64,000 nt of DNA from Halomarina oriensis (GCF_009791395.1 NZ_WSZK01000015.1:620001-684000), one strand, 5' to 3'; counted from the stretch's first letter, positions 41,748-50,962 are shown. Made by a program: numbers and translations. The notes: generated by a model from the sequence alone, not told the origin.

Positions 41748-44700
41748 TCAGGCGCTATCGAAGTTGTCCGCTCGCAGCTCGTCGACGAAGCCACGACCGG
41801 CACGGCGGCCTTCCCGTTCGGAGTTCGCGTGGACGACGACGCGCTTGATATACGTCCCGACGCCACTACCGCTACCGGAGGAGTCCTGCTCGGTGTCGAT
41901 CGGCGGGCGAGCGGTCCGGTTGATGTCCTCCTCGGCGAGGACGTGCTCGTTCTTGTGAAGGCGGACGATGCCGTCCCGGAGGACGCGTCCACCAGAGGCC
42001 ATCCCCGCAATACGGTCGTCGCCACCACGAGCGGCCGACGCCGCACCGGCGGCGTTTCGACTCGCAGCGGCTCGGTAGCTTGATGCGCTCCGCAGCGCGG
42101 ACCGGGCAGTCGAGGCTGCCATGTTGGCCTCTCTCGCGATATCGTTGGCGTATCGAGAGATGGTCGAGAACGCCGACGAGAAGTCGCCAACCATCTGGCC
42201 AGTCTTCGTCGACGTCTCCGAGCGCATCGTCCCCAGCTCACCGGAGAAGTTCGACTGGGCTTGCCCCATCTCTCGACTGACGATGCGGAGGAGGTTAGCG
42301 AACTCTGTGGCGACGTACTTCAGAATCGTCCCCAGCTCGCGCGCCGTCGACGCCGTCATGTTGCCGAACTGTGTGTTGTGCTCACCGTACATCTCTCCGA
42401 GTCGGGTGGACTGCTTGCCCGCAGCCGACCCGTACTTCGAGTTGACGTCACCCGGGAGCGACCAGTTGTTCGTCTCGGTCGACATGCTCGACAGACCGGT
42501 GCTGTGTTCCTGCTTGATCAGCCCCATCTCGCCGGTCATGTTCTGCTTGGCGAGGCTGTATCTCGAGTCCATCTCCGTCGGGAGCGACCAGGCGTTGGTG
42601 TCCGTCGAGATGTTCGACAGCTCCTGCTGGTGGCTTCCGCGGATGCCGTTGAGCTTCTCGCGCTGCTTCTGGGCCGCGCGACCGTACATGTCGGCGAAGC
42701 CCTTGTACATCGCCGACTTCGACGTGTCCTGCTTTGACATCCGGAGGTAGCGCTGGTGCTTGTTCCGGAGCTCGGTGAGCTTCGTCGACTGCTTGTTCAC
42801 CGACTGCTGGTAGGTTGAGGCCGTCGCGTTCGGCAGACCGGACGTCTGCGTCGACTGGACCATCGCCCCGATCGCGCCATCGTGGGCGGTCTGGAGGCGC
42901 GTCGTCCCGGCGTCGACCTTCGCACCGGCCTGCTGGTACATCGTCCCGAAGGCGTTGGGGAGCGACGAGGACCGCGTCGACGTCTCCATGCCGCTCAGCA
43001 TGGACTGCGTCTGCGTCTGCATCCCGTTCATCTCCTGACCGGCGAGCGTCGACGCCTGACCGAACTCAGCGCCGAACGCCGCCGCGATGCCAGACGACTG
43101 GACGTTCTGCTTCTGGCCCTGGAGCGTCCCCCGCTGCTGGGCCTTCATCTGGTTCAGTTGCTGGGCGGTCAGCTGGCCCGCCTTCTGGTATTCGCGGTTG
43201 TATGTCTGCGGGATGGAGGCATTCCGGAGTGCGGCGCGCGCCTTCGACGCGACGTCGACCGTCACGCCGGGGATTCGGTTGAGGACCGACTCGACAGCCG
43301 AGACGGCATCGACAAAGACGCCGGCGAACTGCTCGACGAGCGGCCACGACGTGATCCAGCGAAGGATTCCGTCGAGCGTCCGCTGCCAGAGGCCGTCCAG
43401 CAGGTTCAGCGCCGTGTCGGTGTCTCCCAGCAGCAGCGAGAGCCCGGCGTTGATGACGGTCAGGACCGTGTCGATCCACCACGTGAAGTAGCCGACGATG
43501 GCATCGACCCGTGCGCCGACGAGCTGGCCGAGTGCGGCGAGTGGCGGGCCGGCGACGTTGTAGAGCCATGTGAACGCCGGGCCGACCTTCTGACCGATGA
43601 TGTCGGCGATCAGCCCCAGCTTCTGCATGATGGGGCCGACGTTCCTGTCGATGGTCCCGCTGACCGCGCTGATTGCCCCGTCGACGATGTCCCGAAGCCC
43701 CAGGAAGTTCGTCTTGTAGGCCGCGTACAGCGCGACTGCCGCCGCGATGGCGATGCCGATTGGCCCGGTCAGGACCGTGAACGCCGTTCCGAGCGCTCCG
43801 ACCGCACCGGAGGCGGCGGCCGCCGCCGTCGTCGAGGTCGCCAGTGCGCTGGTGAACGCCCCGACCGCCGTGACGAGTCCGCCGATGAGGCCAGCGACGA
43901 GCGCGATGGTCCCGGCCCAGCCATCGGTCTTCTCGTTGATGTCGCCCAGCACCTCGATGCCGCTGTTCAGCGCGAACAGCACGTTCTTCAGGATGGGCAG
44001 GAAGTTCTGCCCCGTCGTCGTCGCGGCGTTCTGGACCTTGTTCTTGAACAGCTGCCACTGTCCGGCGGCTGTCTCGGTCCGAATCGACATCTCGCGAGCA
44101 AGCGATGTCCCGTTCTCGAACTGCCCGGTCGCGGTTTCGAGTGCCTTGTTCGTTCGCTCGGCGTTGCTCCCGAGTTTCGAGAACGCTCGGGCCGCACGGG
44201 TTCCGAGAGCGACCTGGAGGTCGGTCGCCTTCTCACCACCCTCGGCCATGCCAGCGGCGATGCGCTGCATCAGGCCGTACGGGTCCGACGAGCGGAGGTT
44301 CTTGAACTCGGTCGTCGTCATGCCGAGCGCCCCGGAGACGTCGCCCACCTTCTTCGGGTCGAGCATCGCCTCGGCCGCTCGCTTCAGGTCGCCAGCCGCG
44401 AGGCGACTCGACGCGCTCACTTCGTTCATCGACGCCGATAGCGCGAGCGTCTCCTCAGCGCCCAGCCCCAGCCGTTGGGACAGGACGTTCGATGCTCGGA
44501 CTGCCGAGTCGGAGATCTCCCCGGCGTCGGTCTTGAACGAGTCGGCGAGCGCGTTCGTCGCGTTCCCCAGCTTCTCGATTTCGCCGTAGGGGAGCCCGAC
44601 CGCGCCTGCAATCTTCGCGAAGCGTGTGCCAGCTTCTTCGGCGGCGAGGTCGGTCGCCGCGCCGATCTGCCCGACCGTCTCGACGAACTTCGAGATGTTC

Positions 44701-45050
44701 TCCGAGCCCTCGATACCGAACTTCCCCGCCTGCTCGGCGAGCGTGACGAGCTCCCGTCGTGGGATGGGGATCGTCTCAGCGAGGCTCATCAGCTCGCCCT
44801 CGAGTTCGCGAGCGACATCGGCCGACGTCACCTTCTGGACGTCCGCCATGGCGGCCTCGAACTCGTAGGCAGAGCGCGTTGCCGCCGCGATACCACCCGC
44901 CGCGACGGCGGCGAGTGCGAGGCCCATCCCGCCGATGGCCTCCCGCACGCCGAGGGCGGACATCTTCAGCCCATCCAGGTCACCGGCGAGGTCGGCCGCT
45001 CCGCTACCACCCTCGACTGCGACTTGGAGACGCTCTGCGTTGATAGCCAT
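41748..45050 (-). CDS. Tail tape measure protein
   Basis: 1100 residues. The N-terminal 330 residues match TP901-type tape measures (AYEFEAAMADVQKVTSADVARELEGEL, LGAEETLALSASMNEVSASSRLAAGDLKRAAEAML). Hydrophobic segments follow at about 375-440. Residues about 621-914 carry seven 42-residue repeats. The end is Arg/Ala-rich and coiled. As a ruler of 1.5 A per residue it predicts a tail near 165 nm (inference). It directly follows the tail chaperone frameshift cassette. Confidence 0.9.
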   Translation of the reverse strand: MAINAERLQVAVEGGSGAADLAGDLDGLKMSALGVREAIGGMGLALAAVAAGGIAAATRSAYEFEAAMADVQKVTSADVARELEGELMSLAETIPIPRRELVTLAEQAGKFGIEGSENISKFVETVGQIGAATDLAAEEAGTRFAKIAGAVGLPYGEIEKLGNATNALADSFKTDAGEISDSAVRASNVLSQRLGLGAEETLALSASMNEVSASSRLAAGDLKRAAEAMLDPKKVGDVSGALGMTTTEFKNLRSSDPYGLMQRIAAGMAEGGEKATDLQVALGTRAARAFSKLGSNAERTNKALETATGQFENGTSLAREMSIRTETAAGQWQLFKNKVQNAATTTGQNFLPILKNVLFALNSGIEVLGDINEKTDGWAGTIALVAGLIGGLVTAVGAFTSALATSTTAAAAASGAVGALGTAFTVLTGPIGIAIAAAVALYAAYKTNFLGLRDIVDGAISAVSGTIDRNVGPIMQKLGLIADIIGQKVGPAFTWLYNVAGPPLAALGQLVGARVDAIVGYFTWWIDTVLTVINAGLSLLLGDTDTALNLLDGLWQRTLDGILRWITSWPLVEQFAGVFVDAVSAVESVLNRIPGVTVDVASKARAALRNASIPQTYNREYQKAGQLTAQQLNQMKAQQRGTLQGQKQNVQSSGIAAAFGAEFGQASTLAGQEMNGMQTQTQSMLSGMETSTRSSSLPNAFGTMYQQAGAKVDAGTTRLQTAHDGAIGAMVQSTQTSGLPNATASTYQQSVNKQSTKLTELRNKHQRYLRMSKQDTSKSAMYKGFADMYGRAAQKQREKLNGIRGSHQQELSNISTDTNAWSLPTEMDSRYSLAKQNMTGEMGLIKQEHSTGLSSMSTETNNWSLPGDVNSKYGSAAGKQSTRLGEMYGEHNTQFGNMTASTARELGTILKYVATEFANLLRIVSREMGQAQSNFSGELGTMRSETSTKTGQMVGDFSSAFSTISRYANDIAREANMAASTARSALRSASSYRAAASRNAAGAASAARGGDDRIAGMASGGRVLRDGIVRLHKNEHVLAEEDINRTARPPIDTEQDSSGSGSGVGTYIKRVVVHANSEREGRRAGRGFVDELRADNFDSA
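42309..43190 (-). repeat. Seven 126-bp (42-residue) repeats inside the tape measure gene
   Basis: A Tyr or Phe anchor followed by x-x-Ala recurs exactly every 126 bp at 43190, 43064, 42938, 42812, 42686, 42560 and 42434 (reverse strand). A downstream (S/T)xLP element is found in most units, sometimes preceded by Trp. Confidence 0.8.
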
Positions 45051-45093
45051 GGAAAGAGAAACCGCTCAGTGGCGAGCGGTGACACCGGAGAAG

Positions 45094-45914
45094 TCAGTTC
45101 GACCGCTGTGTGGCGGTCCGCCGCTTCTCCTCGACGAACTCGCGCCACGCCTTCTGGTCGCCAGACGTGACGTGTTGGCCCGGCTTCGGGCCCTGATTGG
45201 ACTGCTGCTGCCCGCGATTCGGCCCGAAGTGCTTCTGGAACAGCTCGAAGCCCTTCCAGAGCATCTTCTCCTCTTCTGGCGTCAGCTCACCCAGCGGGCG
45301 GTCGGTGAACTGGTAGTGGCACTTGTGATGCAGGAAGTACGCACTGAGACAGGCGTCTTCGTAGCGCGACAGGTCGCTCAGTTCGCCCGTTTCGAGCGAC
45401 GGACCCGCTACTTTCCCTCGTCGTCTCCGCCGAGGCTCTGCAGTTCGTCGAGGCGCTTCAGCCGGTCCATCTCCTCATCGGAGATATCGCCGCGTGGGTA
45501 GCGCCGGAGCCGGTCGACGATCTCGTCGAGGTCCGACACCAGGAGAATGCCGTACAGGAGACCGTCTTCCATCGCCGGGTCGAGTTCCTCGGCGACGAGC
45601 CGCTCGGTCACCTCTCCCTCGTCGTTGGTGAGATCGGGCTCGACGAGGTGGGACTCGTAGAGGTCGGCGAGTTGCGCATCAGAGATGTCCTCGCCGCTGA
45701 GTAGCGGCATGATCCACTGCTCGCGGGCGTTCTTCGTCAGCCGGCGGGCCTTGACGTACCCATCGAGTTCCTCGACGTACTGCTTCTCGGGGAGGACGTT
45801 CCCTTCTTGGTCACGAGAGACAGTGACGTCAGCGACGCTGACCATCCCCGCGTCTTCAGGTGGCGATTCGTCGGGCTGTGCTTCGGACTCGTCAGTGTTG
45901 GATGTGGTTGCCAT
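45094..45914 (-). CDS. Tail assembly chaperone, -1 frameshift product
   Basis: Reading the 168-residue upstream frame and slipping back one base at GGGAAAG (45411-45417) adds 105 residues ending at the TGA 45094-45096. The added part starts VAGPSLETGELSDLSRYEDA and ends EFVEEKRRTATQRSN. It has no start codon of its own and keeps good protein composition (YFLHHKCHYQF, MLWKGFELFQKHFG). The total is 273 residues. This is the gpG/gpGT arrangement of phage lambda between tail tube and tape measure. Confidence 0.85.
45373..45417 (-). promoter_or_regulatory. Programmed -1 frameshift signal
   Basis: The heptamer G GGA AAG is in the correct X XXY YYZ phase at 45417-45411, directly before the TAG of the short frame. 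Ten bases further on, GTCGCTC (45400-45394) can pair perfectly with GAGCGAC (45379-45373) to form a stimulating hairpin. Confidence 0.8.
45408..45914 (-). CDS. Tail assembly chaperone, short form
   Basis: 168 residues, acidic, from MATTSNTDESEAQ. Helical core VEELDGYVKARRLTKNAREQWIMPLLSGEDISDAQLADL. It ends at TAG 45408-45410 when no frameshift occurs. In tailed phages this short form is made in excess and coats the tape measure during tail assembly. Confidence 0.8.
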   Translation of the reverse strand: MATTSNTDESEAQPDESPPEDAGMVSVADVTVSRDQEGNVLPEKQYVEELDGYVKARRLTKNAREQWIMPLLSGEDISDAQLADLYESHLVEPDLTNDEGEVTERLVAEELDPAMEDGLLYGILLVSDLDEIVDRLRRYPRGDISDEEMDRLKRLDELQSLGGDDEGK

Positions 45915-45924
45915 CAGGAATCAC

Positions 45925-47283
45925 TCAGTTCGGCCGGAACTCCAGTGCGGCGCTGCCATCGCTCTGCTGTAGACCCGTGAACGTGAGGTCTGTCGTCATG
46001 TACGCTTGGTTCTCCTCCTTGGTGGCGTTCCCACCGCTGGAGATGTACGCTCGCGGCAGGGCGATGTCGCCGCCGGTGAGCGGGATGACCAGTTCGCCCT
46101 CCGCGCCCTGGAGGTGATCGGAGAGCTTGTCGTTGGTCTGGGTCTCGCCGAACACCGTCGACTCTGCCTGGACGTTTCGGCCGTCCTCGTGATGGGACAT
46201 GGCGAGCCCGTCGGTCGTGTTCTCTTCTTCGACCTCGTTCGAGACCGTGAGCGTCGTCGACTGGACGCGCTCGGCGGCAGGGTCACCGAACCACTGCAGT
46301 TTCGACCCGAGGACGAGCTGGGGCTGACCGAGTGAGGAGCCATCATCGAACGACCCCGCGCCGAGCGGCGGGACACCCTCGTCGCCTTCGATGCCGTCGT
46401 AGTCGCTCTTTCCGGGGACGACTGTCAGCAGCTGGCCGGGCTCGCCGGTCTGGTCGACCGACTCGTCGGCGTAGACTTCGAGCGTGCCTTCAAGTTCCGA
46501 GGCTGGGGCGACAACGGCCAGCGAGTCGTACTGGCTGGTGGTGACGACCGACGTTGTCGCGTCGGTCCCATCGAGCGTGATATCCTCGACCGTCTGGCCA
46601 TCGATGGCCTCAACCGTGACTGTCACGCCGGTGTCGCTGGCGTCGGTCGACCGGATGGCGAGATAGGTCGTTGCGTCGGGCTGGTCGATCTGATACTTCC
46701 GGCGCTTGTCGAACGTGTACTGCAGTTCGGCCGTGGCGACGGCGTCTTCGCCTGGGTCGACCGAGATGGACGGCTCAGTAGGGCGGCCGCCGTAGGCGTA
46801 GTCGTACTTGCGGGTGCTGAGGGCGGTCGCCGTCGGTGCGTCTCCCGAAGGATGCGTTCGACCACGGGCGTCGGCGAAGTACTTCGCGTGGACGGTGTTC
46901 GTGGCGATGATACCCGAGAGCTGTTCGACCGCCAGCAGCGAGTGCGTGTTCAGCAGGCGATTGTCGATGTCACGCAGCATCCCGTCTGCGATGGGGTCGA
47001 GCGGGTCGCCCGTGCCGTCGACGGGGAAGCGTTCGAGGTCGTAGCTCAGCGTGACCTCGTGGCTCTCCTGGTTCCGGCGCTTGTCGACGGGGTCGACGTT
47101 GCCGATGCCCGTTCGCTCGCTGTGAGTCGCTTCCGTCTCGGGTTCGAAAGAGTTCTCGACCTTCCCGTAGAGCGTCCAGTCAGGGTCGGCCGGGGTCTGT
47201 GCGTCACCGAACTGGTCGACGACCTCGCGGCAGAAGTAGTAGTTCGTGCGTCGCGAGCCGCCTTCGACGTTGAGTCCTGGCAT
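45925..47283 (-). CDS. Major tail tube protein
   Basis: 452 residues, starting MPGLNVEGGSRRTNYYFCREVVDQFGDA. Beta-rich with LDPIADGMLRDIDNRLLNTHSLLAVEQ in the first part, a long insert (about 200-310) that may be a surface Ig-like domain, and LVIPLTGGDIALPRAYISSGG near the end. Position before the tail chaperone and size fit a tube protein with decoration. Confidence 0.78.
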   Translation of the reverse strand: MPGLNVEGGSRRTNYYFCREVVDQFGDAQTPADPDWTLYGKVENSFEPETEATHSERTGIGNVDPVDKRRNQESHEVTLSYDLERFPVDGTGDPLDPIADGMLRDIDNRLLNTHSLLAVEQLSGIIATNTVHAKYFADARGRTHPSGDAPTATALSTRKYDYAYGGRPTEPSISVDPGEDAVATAELQYTFDKRRKYQIDQPDATTYLAIRSTDASDTGVTVTVEAIDGQTVEDITLDGTDATTSVVTTSQYDSLAVVAPASELEGTLEVYADESVDQTGEPGQLLTVVPGKSDYDGIEGDEGVPPLGAGSFDDGSSLGQPQLVLGSKLQWFGDPAAERVQSTTLTVSNEVEEENTTDGLAMSHHEDGRNVQAESTVFGETQTNDKLSDHLQGAEGELVIPLTGGDIALPRAYISSGGNATKEENQAYMTTDLTFTGLQQSDGSAALEFRPN

Positions 47284-47520
47284 TTAGTTGTCCTCCGTAT
47301 CCGCATCCGCAGTCGCATCTGTCGGTTCACTGTCGCCGTCGTACGGAGCGACGGCGTAGCGGTCACTGGCGAGCAGGTGCTCGCCGAGGGCGTCGGAGAC
47401 CTCCTCGGTCGTCCCCGTCGAGAAGACGCGGACGTCGAAGCGCTCGCCCTCGAACACGCCGCCGAGGCGTGTCGTCGTCGGGGTGCCCTTGCTGTCGGTT
47501 GTGGTGATTCTGAGTCGCAT
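47284..47520 (-). CDS. Small tail-region protein
   Basis: 78 residues from MRLRITTTDSKGTPTT. Compact beta start (GVFEGERFDVRVFSTG) and an acidic disordered tail. Its stop abuts the tail tube start. An ATG six codons upstream (47538) is an alternative start. Role unknown. Confidence 0.55.
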   Translation of the reverse strand: MRLRITTTDSKGTPTTTRLGGVFEGERFDVRVFSTGTTEEVSDALGEHLLASDRYAVAPYDGDSEPTDATADADTEDN

Positions 47521-47610
47521 CTGGTATGCGCAAAGCATCGGCCGTGGTCGATCGGGCGATGCGAAAGGAAAGTCAGCCCCCGCGGGTCGAGGCCGGAGCT
47601 GGTGCCGAGG

Positions 47611-48132
47611 TCAGACCGTCGGCAGGCGGTCGTACTGGTACGTCACCCGCAGCGATGTGCGGAAGACGGTCGATTCATCCTCGTCGCCGGTGTCCTCGAT
47701 TTCCGTTCCCGTACCGGGGGCGACGGTGAGCGTCTCGTCGGTCGACTGGGCGGCGAGAAGGATGTCACAGCCGTGCTGGTACATCTCCTCGCGAACGGTC
47801 TTTGGGTTGAGGTCCTCGCCGGTCTGGCCGACGCCGTCGAGGTGGTCCCACGTCCCGGCGACGAAGTTGACGGTGACCGTCCCGTCGATACGCTGCATCC
47901 CCTTCCCGGTCGGGCCATGCAGCGCGGTGTAGCCGGTCGCACCACCCTGATACGGGCCTTCGTTCTTCCCGGTGACCGTCACGCAGGGGAGTTCGCCGTC
48001 ACGGCCGTACCAGCCCGTCTGGAAGACGAGCTTCGACTTGTTCCGGTACAGCTGGGTCTCGTCGAACGACATCGCTGAGGGGTCCCAGTTGTCTCGAAGC
48101 AAGGCGAGGATCTGCATCTTCGCGTCGGTCAT
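47611..48132 (-). CDS. Tail terminator-like/minor tail protein
   Basis: 173 residues. MQILALLRDNWDPSAMSFDETQL and GTVTVNFVAGTWDHLDGVG with SLRVTYQYDRL at the end recall phage tail-completion (gpU-like) proteins. The assignment rests mostly on gene order. Confidence 0.55.
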   Translation of the reverse strand: MTDAKMQILALLRDNWDPSAMSFDETQLYRNKSKLVFQTGWYGRDGELPCVTVTGKNEGPYQGGATGYTALHGPTGKGMQRIDGTVTVNFVAGTWDHLDGVGQTGEDLNPKTVREEMYQHGCDILLAAQSTDETLTVAPGTGTEIEDTGDEDESTVFRTSLRVTYQYDRLPTV

Positions 48133-48557
48133 CGGTCATCGACCTCGCCGGAGTGCAGCGCTGCACAGCGGACCACGCCGTTGCGTTCGTCGAACATCTG
48201 CGTCACCGTGTAGATGAGACCGCTCTGGGTCTCGATTTCCGAGGGCCACGCCAGATACCGGCCGCCGTCGTCTTCGAGCCCGCCGGACGTCACCAGGACG
48301 TCGTCGGGGAGCAGTATCTCGACGTCGGCGCTCTCTTCGCGACCGGCCGGCCCCTGCTCCGTTTGCGGCGTGGTCGGCTGCTCGACCTGACCGCTCGTCT
48401 GGATCGGGTTGTCGGGGTGGTCGGTTTTCCGGTAGTCGCCCTGCTCGTCCGGTTCGGCCGATTCGACGAAGTTCCGAACCGTCAGCGGCTCTTCGAACCA
48501 GTTGGTGAACGACTCACCCAGCGAGGCCAGGCGGTCGCCCAGTGCGTTACGAGTCAT
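48129..48557 (-). CDS. Head-tail connector (stopper-like)
   Basis: 142 residues, MTRNALGDRLASLGESFTNWFEEPLTVRNF, with a beta barrel-like later part (VEILLPDDVLVTSGGLEDDGGRYLAWPSEIE). Order places it as head-closure or stopper protein. ATGA overlaps on both sides. Confidence 0.55.
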   Translation of the reverse strand: MTRNALGDRLASLGESFTNWFEEPLTVRNFVESAEPDEQGDYRKTDHPDNPIQTSGQVEQPTTPQTEQGPAGREESADVEILLPDDVLVTSGGLEDDGGRYLAWPSEIETQSGLIYTVTQMFDERNGVVRCAALHSGEVDDR

Positions 48558-48940
48558 GCGGAGAACGAAGCCGAGGCGATCGACGCGCCACCTTTCGCCG
48601 GGCGAGCCTCAACGCTCCCCCGGAGGTTGCCGGTGTCGACGGCGTCTTTCTCGGTGAGGATCCCTTTCGCTCGCTTCTCGACGTACAGCGCGATGTCGCG
48701 AACGAGTGCTTCGAGACTGTTCGCCTGGGCGGCGAAGACGTCGAGTTTCCGTGCGGCCTCTTCGAGCGCTGGGCGGAGATACGGACGCGCCGCCATCCGA
48801 CTGGTCCCGAACGCGACGTACACCGCGTACTCGACGTTCGTCCCGATTTCCCAGCTGACGGTGCCGACACCCCAGCGGTCCTTGATGTCGTCGAGCGTCT
48901 CGATGAGGCTCAGGACGCCGGTCATCTCAGCACCTGGCAT
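48554..48940 (-). CDS. HK97 gp10-like head-tail joining protein
   Basis: 128 residues from MPGAEMTGVLSL, preceded by GGAGG nine bases upstream. The signature VEYAVYVAFGTSRMAARPYLRPALEEAARKL is the gp10 hallmark. It joins head and tail. Confidence 0.8.
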   Translation of the reverse strand: MPGAEMTGVLSLIETLDDIKDRWGVGTVSWEIGTNVEYAVYVAFGTSRMAARPYLRPALEEAARKLDVFAAQANSLEALVRDIALYVEKRAKGILTEKDAVDTGNLRGSVEARPAKGGASIASASFSA

Positions 48941-48944
48941 GGCA

Positions 48945-49325
48945 CTACCCCTCCAGCTCCTCGCGGCGAGCTTCGACGGCGTCGCGAACACCCTCGCGCT
49001 CAGCGTGGGCTTCGACCTGATCGAGTTGGTCGTCGACCATCCCGTCGGCGATGTCTTCGGTGACCTCGCTCATCGGTGTCCGGTCGAGGAACCCCTCGAC
49101 GTCGAACGCTTCATCGAGGTCTTCGTCTTGTACGGTGCTCTCTTCGGTTTCGTCTTCAACCGGCTCTGTGAGGGTGAGCACGTCGTACTCGCGGTCGAGC
49201 GCTCTGGCGAGGTCCGCATCGTCGACGGTGACGGTTCCATCGACGACGTCGATGTGCTCGTCTTCGTCGAGCGGATTGCGGACCGCGCCCCACCCATCGA
49301 GTCGGCAGGTGAGTTCGTAGCTCAT
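48945..49325 (-). CDS. Viral head-region protein, unknown
   Basis: 126 acidic residues, with DGTVTVDDADLARALDREYDVLTL early (short strands that resemble a capsid-vertex or connector helper) and a long helix at the end (VEAHAEREGVRDAVEARREELEG). Confidence 0.5.
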   Translation of the reverse strand: MSYELTCRLDGWGAVRNPLDEDEHIDVVDGTVTVDDADLARALDREYDVLTLTEPVEDETEESTVQDEDLDEAFDVEGFLDRTPMSEVTEDIADGMVDDQLDQVEAHAEREGVRDAVEARREELEG

Positions 49326-49720
49326 TCTGAATCGCTGGTGCTCGTAACGTGAGCGCTCCGTGTATGAACGCCGAGGCGGCCAGTAGGGTCGATGGCGAGC
49401 GCCTCACTCCAGTACGGCGAGGCGAACCCACCGGGGCCGGTCGTGCCGCTCGTGTCGAATGAGACCGAGCGTGAGCCCTGCCGGAGTTGCTTGATCTGCT
49501 GACCGTCGGCCGTCGTGTCGGTGAACGCCTCGTGTGCGAAGTGCGCTGCGACCAGCGTTTCGAGATCCGTCAGCAGTTCGGTGTCGTCGAGGCGGTCGGC
49601 GACACGAGCGTCGACGAGGTAGCCCGCCCGTCGGATGTCAGTTGCTGCCTCGTCGTCGGAGTATTCCGACTGGCTGACGCCCAGCTCTTCACGGACGCTG
49701 GCTGCGTCCGTCCGGGGCAT
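49322..49720 (-). CDS. Head-tail adaptor-like protein
   Basis: 132 residues from MPRTDAASVREELGVSQSEYSDDE. The helical N-terminal half (IRRAGYLVDARVADRLDDTELLTDLETLVAAHFA) and SPYWSEALAIDPTGRL at the end are the pattern of gp6/gp15 adaptor proteins that bind the portal. It ends in a 4-bp overlap. Confidence 0.65.
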   Translation of the reverse strand: MPRTDAASVREELGVSQSEYSDDEAATDIRRAGYLVDARVADRLDDTELLTDLETLVAAHFAHEAFTDTTADGQQIKQLRQGSRSVSFDTSGTTGPGGFASPYWSEALAIDPTGRLGVHTRSAHVTSTSDSE

Positions 49721-49722
49721 GG

Positions 49723-50559
49723 TTAGACGCCGCCCTGGATGAACATCGCCGCGTCCGACTCGGTGGGGACCCAGTCGATGCGGCCACGCTCTTTGTAGAC
49801 CCACTGGTCCTTCTGGTCCTCGCGATAGCGCGAGACCTCGAACGGGTCGCGTTCGGACTCCCAGCCGTACCGGGAGGTGTCGACGACGAACGCCTCGTCA
49901 GCGCCGAGATTGCCAGTGTTCGTCAGCATCGCCGGACGGCCCATGACCTGGCCGATGTTTGGCCCCGTCGAGCGGAGTTCTTCGGCGAACGTCTCGGTGT
50001 CGCTCATGAACTCACTGCTGGTGGCCATGTCACCCCACGCATCTGGCGAGAGGAAGAAGACGAGCGAGTCCGCCGAGAAGCCAGCGTCGACCAGCGCGGT
50101 GTACGCCGCGACCGTCGCCTCGTAGTTGAAGTCGGTCCCGTCGGTCCCGATGACCGTGCCGTTCCGGTTGGCGTCGAGGATGCTGAACGCGATAGCGTCG
50201 AGGCGACGCTGTTCCTCGCGAGCCATCTGCTGCTGGTTGTCCAGCGCGAAGTTGATCTTCGAGTCCTTGATGTCCTCGTCCGTGATGGGGACCTCGAACC
50301 CGTACTTGCTGTAGGCCGCGACCGCGCCGTCGTAGTCGAGCTTCGCGCGGGGGTAGTCTCCGCCTTTCTCGACTTCGACCATCTCGCCCTCGAACGTGCC
50401 GCCCGAGGGGAACTCTACACTGTCAGAGTTGCGCGTGGCGGCCTCCTGGTCGATGCGGAAGGCGTTGCGGAACTGGTACAGTTCCCGCGTCTTCTCCTCC
50501 AGCATCGCCTTGACGTCGGTCGCCGTCGGCACTCCATCGTAGTCGACTTGTGGTGACAT
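49723..50559 (-). CDS. Major capsid protein, HK97 fold
   Basis: 278 residues. The N-arm helix, DVKAMLEEKTRELYQFRNAFRIDQE, precedes an E-loop strand pair and GFEVPITDEDIKDSKINFALDNQQQMAREEQRRLD, the typical spine helix region. The A-domain is DSLVFFLSPDAWGDMATSSEF. No long N-terminal delta domain is present, in line with a separate scaffold. Confidence 0.85.
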   Translation of the reverse strand: MSPQVDYDGVPTATDVKAMLEEKTRELYQFRNAFRIDQEAATRNSDSVEFPSGGTFEGEMVEVEKGGDYPRAKLDYDGAVAAYSKYGFEVPITDEDIKDSKINFALDNQQQMAREEQRRLDAIAFSILDANRNGTVIGTDGTDFNYEATVAAYTALVDAGFSADSLVFFLSPDAWGDMATSSEFMSDTETFAEELRSTGPNIGQVMGRPAMLTNTGNLGADEAFVVDTSRYGWESERDPFEVSRYREDQKDQWVYKERGRIDWVPTESDAAMFIQGGV

Positions 50560-50575
50560 CTATGATCCTCCGTAG

Positions 50576-50962
50576 TTACTTGTGGACGACCGCCGCGTTC
50601 GCCGCGAGCGCTGCGCCCTTCCAGGTACCGCCCTCATCAGAGAGGGCGTCGATACCGCCAGTGCCGGCCGCGAGCTGGCCTTCGGTGGCGGAGACGTCGA
50701 GTTCCCCACCAGCGGTGACTCCGCCAGCGACGTTCGCGACGACCGCTCCCGAGAGACAGACACCGACGGAGTCGCCTGCCTCGTCGGCACCGCCCGAGTT
50801 GTCGGTCACGATGCCGAGTGCGTTCGTGTCGTTCGTTCCATCCGCCTTGACGTACTGGCCGCCGCTCAGGCCGACCGCGTCACCGGGCGAGAGCGCCTCG
50901 CCAGCCTCACCAGTGTCGATGATCGCGTTCGGGTAGACGACGAAGCCGAGTGGTTTGGGCAT
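50576..50962 (-). CDS. Capsid decoration protein (DUF2190-like)
   Basis: 128 residues. Ala/Gly-rich beta barrel (AGEALSPGDAVGLSGGQYVKADGTNDTNALGIVTDN, GAVVANVAGGVTAGGELDVSA). Found between the protease/scaffold gene and the major capsid gene, as in many tailed viruses. It would stabilise expanded capsids. Confidence 0.75.
   Translation of the reverse strand: MPKPLGFVVYPNAIIDTGEAGEALSPGDAVGLSGGQYVKADGTNDTNALGIVTDNSGGADEAGDSVGVCLSGAVVANVAGGVTAGGELDVSATEGQLAAGTGGIDALSDEGGTWKGAALAANAAVVHK

Noticed and set aside
45094-45411. The second tail chaperone frame as a separate gene
   Set aside because: No start codon with a ribosome site lies at its beginning; an in-phase slippery heptamer explains its expression.
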